Shown piece by piece: positions 14,502 through 21,320 of a DNA stretch of 26,993 nt. This stretch comes from Campylobacterales bacterium (GTDB taxonomy: Bacteria > Campylobacterota > Campylobacteria > Campylobacterales > Hydrogenimonadaceae): assembly GCA_027065635.1 (NCBI GenBank), contig JAMONQ010000162.1, positions 1 through 26,993 on the forward strand, given 5' to 3'. Below the pieces are notes generated by a model that ran no database searches, was not told the origin of the DNA, and saw only the letters and a list, made by a program, of their open reading frames with translations. Numbering within the stretch: position 1 is the first letter of the stretch; each line of letters begins with the position of its first letter. Both the position numbers and the translations under genes were made by a program.

Positions 14502-15346
14502 CGGACGCGCCTTTTCGCGGCTTTTATGGTGTTTGAAAGAAGCATGGCTATGGTCATCGGGCCGACACCGCCCGGAACCGGTGTGATGTAGCTGCATTTT
14601 GGAGCCACGGCTTCATAGTCGACATCTCCGGTGAGCGTTCCGTCTTCGAGGCGGTTTATACCTATATCGATTACCACGGCGCCATCTTTGACCATATCCT
14701 CGGTGATGAGTCCCGCCTTTCCGACGCCTACTACGAGGATATCCGCACGCCTCGTATGCGACGGAAGATCCTTCGTATATATATGGCAGATGTCGACAGT
14801 GGCGAAGGCGTTGAGCAACAGAGCCGCCATTGGTTTTCCCACTATGTTGCTGGCACCTACTATACAGGCATCTTTTCCCTTTGGATCGATGCCGTAAGCT
14901 TCGAGCATCTTCATTACACCCAGCGGAGTGCACGGAACAAATCCGTCGAGCCCGGTCATGAGGCGTCCGAAGTTGTACGGATGGAAACCGTCTACATCCT
15001 TGTTCGGATCTATCAGTTCCAGTATTCTTGTGGTATCTATATGCTTTGGAAGCGGAAGCTGAACCAAAATACCGTCTATATTCGGGTTTTTGTTCATCAT
15101 CAGGATCGTCTCTTCGATTTCACCCTGGCTGATGGAAGAGGGCATTTCGTGAGTTATGGAGTATATACCGGCCTCTTTGCATGCCTTGGCCTTCATCTTC
15201 ACATACGCATGACTGGCCGGATCGTCGCCTACCAGGATCACGGCAAGACCGGGCGTGACCCCTTTTTCGCTCTTTAGTGATTCTACCTCTTTGGCAACCT
15301 GGGAGCCTATTTCACCCGCCAGCCTTTTGCCGTCGATTATCTGCAT
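14498..15346 (-). CDS. folD: Methylene-THF dehydrogenase / methenyl-THF cyclohydrolase
   Basis: Bifunctional one-carbon enzyme converting 5,10-methylene-THF to 10-formyl-THF with NADP. Length 282 is standard. Seen: SHAYVKMKAKAC (about 45-56) with the conserved Tyr and the catalytic Lys, GILVQLPLPKH (about 95-105) with Gln, DVDGFHP, the nucleotide-binding GASNIVGKPMA, and the C-terminal signature TPVPGGVGPMTIAML. It heads a three-gene operon with lepB and a site-2 protease and is divergent from a small cytochrome gene across a 62-base gap. Identification is secure. Confidence 0.97.
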   Translation of the reverse strand: MQIIDGKRLAGEIGSQVAKEVESLKSEKGVTPGLAVILVGDDPASHAYVKMKAKACKEAGIYSITHEMPSSISQGEIEETILMMNKNPNIDGILVQLPLPKHIDTTRILELIDPNKDVDGFHPYNFGRLMTGLDGFVPCTPLGVMKMLEAYGIDPKGKDACIVGASNIVGKPMAALLLNAFATVDICHIYTKDLPSHTRRADILVVGVGKAGLITEDMVKDGAVVIDIGINRLEDGTLTGDVDYEAVAPKCSYITPVPGGVGPMTIAMLLSNTIKAAKRRVR

Positions 15347-15362
15347 ATAGCTGTCCTTATGA

Positions 15363-15393
15363 CAATATTGGATAGAATAATATCGAAATATTG
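15363..15393. promoter_or_regulatory. Inverted repeat in the folD/cytochrome divergent gap
   Basis: CAATATT (15363-15369) and AATATTG (15387-15393) are perfect inverted repeats 17 bases apart, in a 62-base divergent promoter region. Candidate -10 boxes for both genes (TAGAAT on plus, TATTAT on minus) lie between the arms, so a bound dimer could affect both. AT-rich, so chance cannot be excluded. Confidence 0.35.
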
Positions 15394-15408
15394 ATTAAAA
15401 GGCGGTAA

Positions 15409-15738
15409 GTGAAGTATCTACCGATTCTTCTTGCACCTATGCTCCTTTTGGCGGAGGAGTCTTTCATAACAGTCGGGGAGTATGGCCAGATGCTCTACAA
15501 CAACCCGCGAGGCATAGGATGTATACACTGTCACGGAGAGAGCGGAGAGGGAGCTCTCATAGCGAGCTACAAAGAGGATGGCAAAAGGGTGGAGCTGAGG
15601 GGTCCCGATATCAGAAAGGTGACACTCAAAAGATTGAAGGCCACCCTGCCGAAACGTCATAGAGTGATGCCGACTTATTTTCTTACGGACAAGGAGATAA
15701 GGGCGATTTTCCACTATTTGCACCAGGGAGCGGAGTAG
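15409..15738 (+). CDS. Small monohaem c-type cytochrome
   Basis: Periplasmic single-haem cytochrome of 109 residues starting at GTG (AAAAGGCGG lies just upstream). A short signal peptide (about 1-15, ending LLLA) precedes the haem site CIHCH (38-42); Met87 in HRVMPTYFLTD is the likely second axial ligand, followed by a C-terminal helix DKEIRAIFHYL as in class I cytochromes c. The segment PRGIGCIHCHGESGEG is typical. Expected to carry electrons between membrane complexes or to a peroxidase or oxidase. Its stop is 3 bases before the CitE-like gene, so both share a transcript, although no functional link between the two is known to me. Confidence 0.88.
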   Translation: MKYLPILLAPMLLLAEESFITVGEYGQMLYNNPRGIGCIHCHGESGEGALIASYKEDGKRVELRGPDIRKVTLKRLKATLPKRHRVMPTYFLTDKEIRAIFHYLHQGAE

Positions 15739-15741
15739 TCT

Positions 15742-16674
15742 ATGGTTTTTGAAGATCTGTCAGAACTCGAAGAGATTGTAGAGAGAAACGATATAGAGGC
15801 TGTAGAGAGTCTCTATTCAAACAGAGTTCAGAGTGCAAGATACAGGCCGCCTTATATCCGCAGCGCTTTGATGCTTTCCGCCCACAGGCTAAGGCACCTG
15901 AACAGACTCGATCGGCTCGAGGCCGATATAGCGGTGCTAAACCTCGAGGATGGAGTGGCTCCTTCCAAAAAGGCGATCGCTCTTCGACTCGTCGCTCTCT
16001 TTTTGGCGGAGACAAAGAGTATGCGTTCGATGAGCGTAGTGAGGATAAATCCGCTCGAGGAGGGCGGCGCCGAAGAGATCGCCTATCTAAACGGTGTAGT
16101 GCCGGATGCGATCAGGATACCGAAAATAAAGAGTGCGGAGGATGTAAAAAAGGCGCTGGATCTGGTCGACAAGAGGATAAAGATTCACCTCTCCATAGAG
16201 ACGAAAGAGGCATTCGAAGCTCTCGCATCGCTGCGAGTGGATGAGCGTGTTGAGGCTTACTATCTCGGAGTGCTCGACCTTTTGGCGTCGATGGGGCTTT
16301 CGCAACGTATCGTACAGCTGCACAATCCGACCATGCACTACATTTTGTCGAGATTTCTTCTCAAGTCCTCTACGCAGGGAGTTTTGCCGATCTCGTTCGT
16401 TTATCAGGATTATAAGGATATCGAGGGGTTTGAAAACTGGTCTCTGCTCGAAAGAAAGATGGGATACCACGCCAAGGGGTGTATCTCTCCGGCGCAGGTC
16501 GAGATAGCCAACAGGATTTTCTCTCCGGATGAAGAGGAGCTCGAGCGGGCAAGACGCATAGTGGAGCTGTTCGAGTCTGATCCAAACAACAGCGGTTTCG
16601 CTGATGAGGAGCTCGGTTTCGTGGACGAACCGATATACAAGAGTGCCAAGCAGATGCTTGAAAAGTTTTCGTAA
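15742..16674 (+). CDS. CitE-like (HpcH/HpaI) CoA-ester lyase
   Basis: A 310-residue TIM-barrel lyase of the citrate-lyase-beta/malyl-CoA lyase superfamily. Seen: NLEDGVAPSKKAIA (near 68-81), VRINP with the substrate-binding Arg, IPKIKSAEDV, SIETKEAF with the metal-ligating Glu, YLGVLDLLASMGL with the metal-ligating Asp, and MGYHAKGCISPAQVEIANRIFSP, matching the GK-xCIHPxQ region near the C-terminus. A 40-residue N-terminal extension (DLSELEEIVERNDIEAVESLY) is not part of the core. No citrate lyase alpha or gamma genes are nearby, so this is a stand-alone CitE-like enzyme whose true substrate is uncertain. GGAG sits 6 bases before the ATG. Confidence 0.82.
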   Translation: MVFEDLSELEEIVERNDIEAVESLYSNRVQSARYRPPYIRSALMLSAHRLRHLNRLDRLEADIAVLNLEDGVAPSKKAIALRLVALFLAETKSMRSMSVVRINPLEEGGAEEIAYLNGVVPDAIRIPKIKSAEDVKKALDLVDKRIKIHLSIETKEAFEALASLRVDERVEAYYLGVLDLLASMGLSQRIVQLHNPTMHYILSRFLLKSSTQGVLPISFVYQDYKDIEGFENWSLLERKMGYHAKGCISPAQVEIANRIFSPDEEELERARRIVELFESDPNNSGFADEELGFVDEPIYKSAKQMLEKFS

Positions 16675-16687
16675 ATAAATGTATAAT
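16658..16687 (+). promoter_or_regulatory. Vegetative promoter of the OmpA-lipoprotein gene
   Basis: TTGAAA (-35, 16658-16663) and TATAAT (-10, 16682-16687) are 18 bases apart, partly inside the end of the CitE-like gene. One of the clearest sigma-70 promoters in the window; start about 50 bases before the ATG. A second TATTAT at 16724-16729 is too close to the start to be useful. Confidence 0.6.
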
Positions 16688-16737
16688 GACAAAGAAATTT
16701 AAAAATAAACCTGTATTATCAAAAGGAGCCGGGGCTC

Positions 16738-17457
16738 ATGAAAAAATCGATAAATAGAAGCGTAGCGGTCGCCATTGCGGTGGCTCTTCTTTCGGGAGGG
16801 TGCGCTACCAAAAACGGTACTGCACCAAACGACGGAAACAATACAAAAACCGGTGTACTTATAGGGACACTCGTAGGTGCGGCACTCGGAGCGATTACCA
16901 GCAAGCATCACAAAGGCAAAAACGCCGCTATAGGTGCCGCGGTAGGTGCAGCCGCGGGAGGTGCCATAGGGTACAGTCTCGACAAACAGGCGCAGGAGGT
17001 GGCCGACTCGATGCAGACGAGAGTCAGCGGCGACGAAGCGGCGGCGGCCAGGTCGAACGATATAGTGGTGACGAAGGGAGACAACTATGTAAAGATCACC
17101 TTTAAAAGCAGGATGATGTTCGCCACCGACTCGTTCGTACCGACGCCGGAAGCGAAAGAGAAGATAGCGAAACTCGTCGATCTGTTGAAGAGTTATCCGG
17201 ACACGATAGTGCAGGTAGTGGGACACACCGACAGCAGAGGAAGTTACGACTACAATCTCAAACTCTCGCAAAAGCGAGCCTTCAATGTCGCCAATATGCT
17301 CAAAGAGCTCGGCGTTTCCAATAAAATCTATGCAAGAGGATGCTCCTTTTCAAAACCACTGGTGCCAAACGATTCGCCTGAAAATATGGCTATAAACAGA
17401 AGAGTGGAGATATACCTCTATCCAAACGAAGAGAGTGTCATAGACGCCTGCTTGTAA
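16738..17457 (+). CDS. YiaD-like OmpA-family lipoprotein with glycine zipper
   Basis: Outer-membrane lipoprotein of 239 residues that should bind peptidoglycan. A signal peptide ends in LLSGGC with Cys22 as the lipid site. Residues about 37-80 form a glycine-zipper segment (GTLVGAALGAI, then AAIGAAVGAAAGGAIGYSLD) as in E. coli YiaD. From about 110 to the end is an OmpA C-terminal domain: GHTDSRGSYDYNLKLSQKRA with the peptidoglycan-contacting Asp and Arg pattern, and NRRVEIYLYP. AAAAGGAG precedes the ATG by 12 bases. It faces the TonB gene tail to tail, 7 bases apart. The order and motifs match YiaD closely; a role in envelope anchoring is from family knowledge. Confidence 0.92.
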   Translation: MKKSINRSVAVAIAVALLSGGCATKNGTAPNDGNNTKTGVLIGTLVGAALGAITSKHHKGKNAAIGAAVGAAAGGAIGYSLDKQAQEVADSMQTRVSGDEAAAARSNDIVVTKGDNYVKITFKSRMMFATDSFVPTPEAKEKIAKLVDLLKSYPDTIVQVVGHTDSRGSYDYNLKLSQKRAFNVANMLKELGVSNKIYARGCSFSKPLVPNDSPENMAINRRVEIYLYPNEESVIDACL

Positions 17458-17464
17458 AAAGGCC

Positions 17465-18394
17465 TCAATAGAGACGGTAATAGATGTAGAATCTGATTTT
17501 TGTAGTCTCCGTGGGGTGCGGATAATCTTTGTAGGCGGTTTTTATGGTATCCAGAGAGTTTTGGTCCAGAACTTCCACGCCCGATCCTTGTATCACTTTC
17601 AAATCCGTTATATCTCCGTTGGGGTGGAGGTAGAATTCGACAATATTCATACCGTCCTGATTGAGTCTGGCTGCGATATAAGGGTATCCTCTTACAGTCA
17701 GATAGTGCTGGGTAATTCCCTGAATACGGGATAAATTGTTTTTGATGAAGCGTTTTTGCTCCGGAGTGAAACGGTCGAACTCGTCTTTGTAGAGGGCTTT
17801 GAACTCTTCGTTGGATACGGCATCCGATATCTCGTCGATCGATGGAGAAGGCGGCGTCGGTACGGACGGTGTTCCGAGGGCTCCTGCGAGTCTGGAGAGA
17901 GCGGAAGAGGGCTTCGATTCTTTCGGAGCGGGGGGCTCTTTCACTCTTTTGGCCTCTTCTCTTTTCTCGCCGGTAGAGGGCTGCTTTCCGGTCGGTACGG
18001 TCGCAGAGGTTTTTTTATCGGTGCTTGGCGGTGACTTCTTTTGAGCTTTTTTTACAGGCTCTTTCTCGGTCTCTTTCTTGACCTCTTTCTTGGGAGTCGG
18101 CCTCTTTTTTTCGGCGGGTACGGGCTTTCTCTTTTGCGAAACGGACTTTTTCTTATCTGGCATTTGATTTTTTAAGGGCTGTGTCGCCTTCTTTGGAGCA
18201 GGCTGCGCTTTTTTTACCGGCTTTTTCAAAGAGGGAGCGGTAATGAAGTCCTGCAAGGAGAGCTCTACACGCTTTGCGGTGCTCGCTGTCTGCATTTTAA
18301 GTTTTCGCTCCTGCATGAAGTACCAGACGGTTGCTATGATGATCGCGTGAATGGCGATAGAGAGTAAAAGTGAAGCTGTTTTTCGGCGGTTCAT
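17465..18394 (-). CDS. TonB-family energy transducer
   Basis: Links the proton-motive force at the inner membrane to outer-membrane receptors. Start chosen at MNRRKTASLLLSIAIHA (18394): GGAGAG precedes it, and it gives the expected TonB layout; the frame further upstream is antisense to hemL. Seen: one membrane helix about 7-26 containing the Ser12/His16 SxxxH motif that contacts ExbB/ExbD, a long Lys/Pro/Glu-rich linker (about 55-175) able to span the periplasm, and a C-terminal TonB domain (about 225-309) with YPYIAARLNQDGMNIVEFYL and LKVIQGSGVEVLDQ. 309 residues is normal. No exbB, exbD or TonB-dependent receptor is nearby, so it must use partners encoded elsewhere. Confidence 0.9.
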   Translation of the reverse strand: MNRRKTASLLLSIAIHAIIIATVWYFMQERKLKMQTASTAKRVELSLQDFITAPSLKKPVKKAQPAPKKATQPLKNQMPDKKKSVSQKRKPVPAEKKRPTPKKEVKKETEKEPVKKAQKKSPPSTDKKTSATVPTGKQPSTGEKREEAKRVKEPPAPKESKPSSALSRLAGALGTPSVPTPPSPSIDEISDAVSNEEFKALYKDEFDRFTPEQKRFIKNNLSRIQGITQHYLTVRGYPYIAARLNQDGMNIVEFYLHPNGDITDLKVIQGSGVEVLDQNSLDTIKTAYKDYPHPTETTKIRFYIYYRLY

Positions 18395-18445
18395 CTCTCT
18401 CCATAATGATTTTGATTTGCAACCTGAACGGCAGATTGAGTCGAA

Positions 18446-18451
18446 ATTATG
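18446..18451 (-). promoter_or_regulatory. -10 box of the tonB-like gene
   Basis: CATAAT on the minus strand, 51 bases before the TonB start codon, in the divergent gap with hemL. One mismatch to consensus; no clear -35. Confidence 0.3.
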
Positions 18452-18479
18452 GCATAACTTTGTTATCTTGCAGTGAACG

Positions 18480-18517
18480 TATAATTTCACCTTAACCCTC
18501 ATTAGCCTATAATAGGC
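18480..18517 (+). promoter_or_regulatory. Two -10 boxes and a palindrome before hemL
   Basis: TATAAT occurs at 18480-18485 and again at 18508-18513. The second lies inside the perfect 13-base palindrome GCCTATAATAGGC (18505-18517), 24 bases before the hemL ATG. A protein bound there would block transcription from that -10, so the site could be an operator; equally the palindrome may be chance. GAGGA serves as ribosome-binding site. Confidence 0.45.
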
Positions 18518-18541
18518 CGAAAATTTATTTGAGGATCGACT

Positions 18542-19825
18542 ATGAAGCATACCAGAAGTATCGAGGCCTACGAAGAGGCGAAAAAGGTAATTCCAGGGGG
18601 AGTCGACTCTCCCGTTCGGGCGTTCGGCAGTGTAGGCGGGACCCCGCCCTTTATCGATTGCGGTGAAGGCGCCTATCTCGTCGATGTGGACGGAAACAGG
18701 TATATAGACTACGTTCAGAGTTGGGGACCTCTTATCTTTGGACATTGCGATCCGACCGTAGAGGCCGCCGTAATAGAGACGGCGAGAAAGGGGCTGAGTT
18801 TCGGTGCTCCGACCGTACTTGAAACGGAGCTTGCAGAAGAGATAGTCTCTTTGTTCGAATCCATTGAAAAGGTGCGCTTCGTAAACAGCGGTACCGAAGC
18901 GGTAATGAGCGCCATACGTCTTGCGAGGGGCTATACCGGAAAGGACGATATAGTCAAGTTCAAGGGATGCTATCACGGCCACAGCGATTCTCTGCTCGTT
19001 CAGGCCGGAAGCGGTGCGGTGACGTTCGGATCGCCCAATTCGCCCGGTGTTCCGGCTGACTTTGCCAAACATACTCTCCTTGCCGACTACAACGACATAA
19101 ACAGTGTCAAAGCATGTTTCGAGGCAAGTAGCGAAATAGCCTGTGTTGTCATAGAGCCTATTGCCGGAAACATGGGGCTTGTACCGGCCGATGAGGAGTT
19201 CCTGAGAGAGCTTAGAGCGCTTTGTGACGAGCATGGTGCACTTCTGCTTTTCGATGAAGTCATGAGCGGTTTTAGGGCTTCGTTGACAGGAGCGCAGGGG
19301 CTGACCGACGTAAAACCGGATCTTGTGACACTTGGAAAGGTGATCGGAGGCGGAATGCCTGTGGGAGCGTTTGGAGGCAGAGCGGATATCATGGCAATGT
19401 TGAGTCCGGAAGGGCCGGTATATCAGGCGGGCACTCTAAGCGGCAACCCAGTCGCTATGGCTGCCGGACTCGCCCAGATCAGACAGCTGAAGGCTGATGT
19501 GGCGATCTACGATATTTTGCAGATGAGGGCGCAAAGACTCGTTGACGGATTGAAGTCCGCGGCGGATGCCAACGACATTCCGCTACAGGTCGATGTAAGA
19601 GGGAGCATGTTCGGCTTCTTCTTCAACGACAAACCGGTGAAGAATTTCGACGATGCCCTAAATAGCGATACGGATCGCTTCGCCAAGTTCCACAGGGCTA
19701 TGCTCGATCGCGGATTCTACTTCGCGTGCAGCCAGTTCGAGACAGGCTTTATCTCTACCAAGATCAACGAAGCCATGATCGATGAGACGATAAGAAACGC
19801 TCACGAAGTGATGGGTGCTCTTTAA
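18542..19825 (+). CDS. hemL: Glutamate-1-semialdehyde 2,1-aminomutase
   Basis: PLP enzyme of the C5 haem pathway that makes 5-aminolevulinate from glutamate-1-semialdehyde. 427 residues is standard. Seen: IPGGVDSPVRAF and the start region, GTEAVMSAIRLARGYTGK, CYHGHSDS, LLFDEVMSGFR with the PLP-contacting Asp238, and LGKVIGGGMPVGAFGG with the PLP-binding Lys266. It supplies haem to the several c-type cytochromes and catalase in the window. The stop overlaps the atpZ start as TAATG, so the two are translationally coupled. Identification is secure. Confidence 0.98.
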   Translation: MKHTRSIEAYEEAKKVIPGGVDSPVRAFGSVGGTPPFIDCGEGAYLVDVDGNRYIDYVQSWGPLIFGHCDPTVEAAVIETARKGLSFGAPTVLETELAEEIVSLFESIEKVRFVNSGTEAVMSAIRLARGYTGKDDIVKFKGCYHGHSDSLLVQAGSGAVTFGSPNSPGVPADFAKHTLLADYNDINSVKACFEASSEIACVVIEPIAGNMGLVPADEEFLRELRALCDEHGALLLFDEVMSGFRASLTGAQGLTDVKPDLVTLGKVIGGGMPVGAFGGRADIMAMLSPEGPVYQAGTLSGNPVAMAAGLAQIRQLKADVAIYDILQMRAQRLVDGLKSAADANDIPLQVDVRGSMFGFFFNDKPVKNFDDALNSDTDRFAKFHRAMLDRGFYFACSQFETGFISTKINEAMIDETIRNAHEVMGAL

Positions 19826-20115
19826 TGGCCGAAGAGGAGAAGTCGAAAACGAAAAAGGTCGTAGAGGGGGCGTACGACCTATCTTTGGGGATTTCGATGG
19901 TCGTGGCCGTCGTCATCGGAGTCGGCCTCGGTATCGGTATGAAAAAGCTCTTCGGCTACGACTGGCTCTTTTGGCTCGGTGTGTTCTGGGGTGTCGCCGC
20001 GGCCGTTTTGAATGTCTACAAGGCTTATAAAAAGCAGATGAGATCTCTCGAAGAACTGAAAAACGACCCGAAATACAGAGACTATCGCAATATCGATGAC
20101 GACCGGGATTCGTAA
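19825..20115 (+). CDS. AtpZ/AtpI-family membrane protein
   Basis: Small membrane protein of 96 residues with two helices: about 18-40 (LSLGISMVVAVVIGVGLGIGM) and 47-66 (WLFWLGVFWGVAAAVLNVY). The first helix, with the Gly-rich pattern ending in GIGMKKLFG, is the hallmark of the AtpZ/AtpI family, helper proteins linked to ATP synthase c-ring assembly or Mg2+ uptake. The tail is highly charged. It begins on the last base of hemL and the next gene starts within it, so the three genes form one unit away from any ATP synthase operon visible here. Role at the ATP synthase is from family knowledge. Confidence 0.8.
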   Translation: MAEEEKSKTKKVVEGAYDLSLGISMVVAVVIGVGLGIGMKKLFGYDWLFWLGVFWGVAAAVLNVYKAYKKQMRSLEELKNDPKYRDYRNIDDDRDS

Positions 20116-20620
20116 TGTAGCGCTCTCTCTCGCGCTTGCTGCTCTTTTGGGCGGTATAGCGTCCATGTTTGCAGCAGGAGAGAGAGCGCTGGCAAATTTC
20201 GAAATCGGCTTTTTCAGTGCACTTTTCGTATTGATCGCCAGTAGCTTCGGTTATTGGCAGATGGTGCAAGGAAGCGGACAGAGCAGACCTCACTACGATC
20301 TTCCGGACGAGACGGAGCGCATAGATGACAGATTCGGACTATGGGAAGAGGATCCGCCGACAACGGATGAAGAGGATGTAAAAAAGCTTCTGCGGCAAGA
20401 GCGCAGCAGAATCAAAAAAGGGCGCAGGGATTTCAGGACTCTTCTTGAAACGTCAAAACCGGCTCTCTCTCTATACAGACTTGTCGCTTATGCCGTTTTG
20501 GTCTACGGAGTATATCGATTGATTTCAGACGACTCTTTTGAACCTATCTTCTATCTTGCGGGGGCCGGAGCCGCACCTTTTGTTACGGCTGTGACACTTT
20601 GGATTCAAAATCGCGGATAG
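20096..20620 (+). CDS. Four-helix membrane protein of unknown function
   Basis: A 174-residue protein not assigned to a family. Four hydrophobic segments are seen: about 7-27, 36-57, 125-143 and 149-169. A charged cytoplasmic-type segment (about 60-120) between helices 2 and 3 is rich in Asp, Glu, Arg and Lys and contains LWEEDPPTTDEEDVKKLL. Its ATG lies 20 bases inside the atpZ gene, so translation is coupled to atpZ. The arrangement suggests a partner of the AtpZ-like protein in the membrane, but this is inference. Confidence 0.8.
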   Translation: MTTGIRNVALSLALAALLGGIASMFAAGERALANFEIGFFSALFVLIASSFGYWQMVQGSGQSRPHYDLPDETERIDDRFGLWEEDPPTTDEEDVKKLLRQERSRIKKGRRDFRTLLETSKPALSLYRLVAYAVLVYGVYRLISDDSFEPIFYLAGAGAAPFVTAVTLWIQNRG

Positions 20621-20630
20621 CCACTCCGCT

Positions 20631-21320
20631 TCAATCCGAAATGAGCGGTGCTTCAAAAAGGATACGGTTCTCTTTTTTTACGATATAGCCGTTCAGTTTT
20701 CTGGCCAGCCTGCTTAGCTCCTTGATACTGCATGAGCTGTTTAGATCCCCTTTTACGGCTACCTGAAAAATCGGGTATCTTCTTTTTTCGAACTTCAGGG
20801 TCTCTCCGGTTTTCAGGCTCATCTTTATCTCTACCGGTTCAGTGTCGTGAAAACATGAAAATATATCCGTCATGAGTTTCACGAACTCTTCCGGGTGGAT
20901 TTTCATCTCCGGAAAAGTCGGGTCGAAAGATGTGGTGAAACCGTGGTGTCTGCTGATGGAGCTTGTGCTTACCGCAAGATCTATTAGCGTGTAGATGTTG
21001 TGGCTGCTCATATCGTCGATATGCGGATTGCTGATCCTCTCAGGCGGCTTCTGGTAGAGGCGTATCGCTATCGTGTCGTTGTCTTCGTAACCGACCATGA
21101 TTCCGAAAAATTCGTATCGTCCGTAGTTTAGATCCATCATGGTGGTTTTGAAGCCGTATGAGAGGTTTGCGTAGGCGACTGCGAGATCGAAAATCTCCTT
21201 GACGGTCGCTTCCGCCAGGAGAAACTGCGCCTCCTGGTTGAGTGTCTTGACCCTTCCGTTACTGTCGAAAAGGATCCATGGATTGTAGTCGTACTCGATC
21301 CACTTCTCTAAAAATTCCAT
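20631..21320 (-). CDS. PAS-like / degenerate kinase-like protein coupled to rpoD
   Basis: Soluble protein of 229 residues. The N-terminal third reads like a PAS domain: NPWILFDSNGRVKTLNQEAQ followed by strand/helix alternation. The C-terminal part (about 115-229) has the spacing of a histidine-kinase dimerisation and ATPase region (IYTLIDLAVSTSSISRHH, then HPEEFVKLMTDIFSCF and a final RLARKLNGYIVKKENRILFEAPL), but the N-box Asn and the Gly-rich ATP-lid motifs are not visible, so catalysis is doubtful. The ATG at 21320 overlaps the rpoD stop as TGATG; a GTG one codon upstream (21323) is an alternative start. Placed directly after the main sigma factor, it could sense a signal and act on RpoD or polymerase, which is speculation. 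Confidence 0.72.
   Translation of the reverse strand: MEFLEKWIEYDYNPWILFDSNGRVKTLNQEAQFLLAEATVKEIFDLAVAYANLSYGFKTTMMDLNYGRYEFFGIMVGYEDNDTIAIRLYQKPPERISNPHIDDMSSHNIYTLIDLAVSTSSISRHHGFTTSFDPTFPEMKIHPEEFVKLMTDIFSCFHDTEPVEIKMSLKTGETLKFEKRRYPIFQVAVKGDLNSSCSIKELSRLARKLNGYIVKKENRILFEAPLISD

Noticed and set aside
14502..14597. 32-codon upstream extension of lepB
   Set aside because: Lies in folD out of frame; the Met at 14501 has an ATGA overlap with the folD stop and is followed by the expected LepB N-terminus.
18395..19234. 280-codon N-terminal extension of the TonB frame on the minus strand
   Set aside because: It runs antisense to hemL and lacks any TonB-like or other domain; the real TonB start at 18394 has a good ribosome-binding site and membrane helix.
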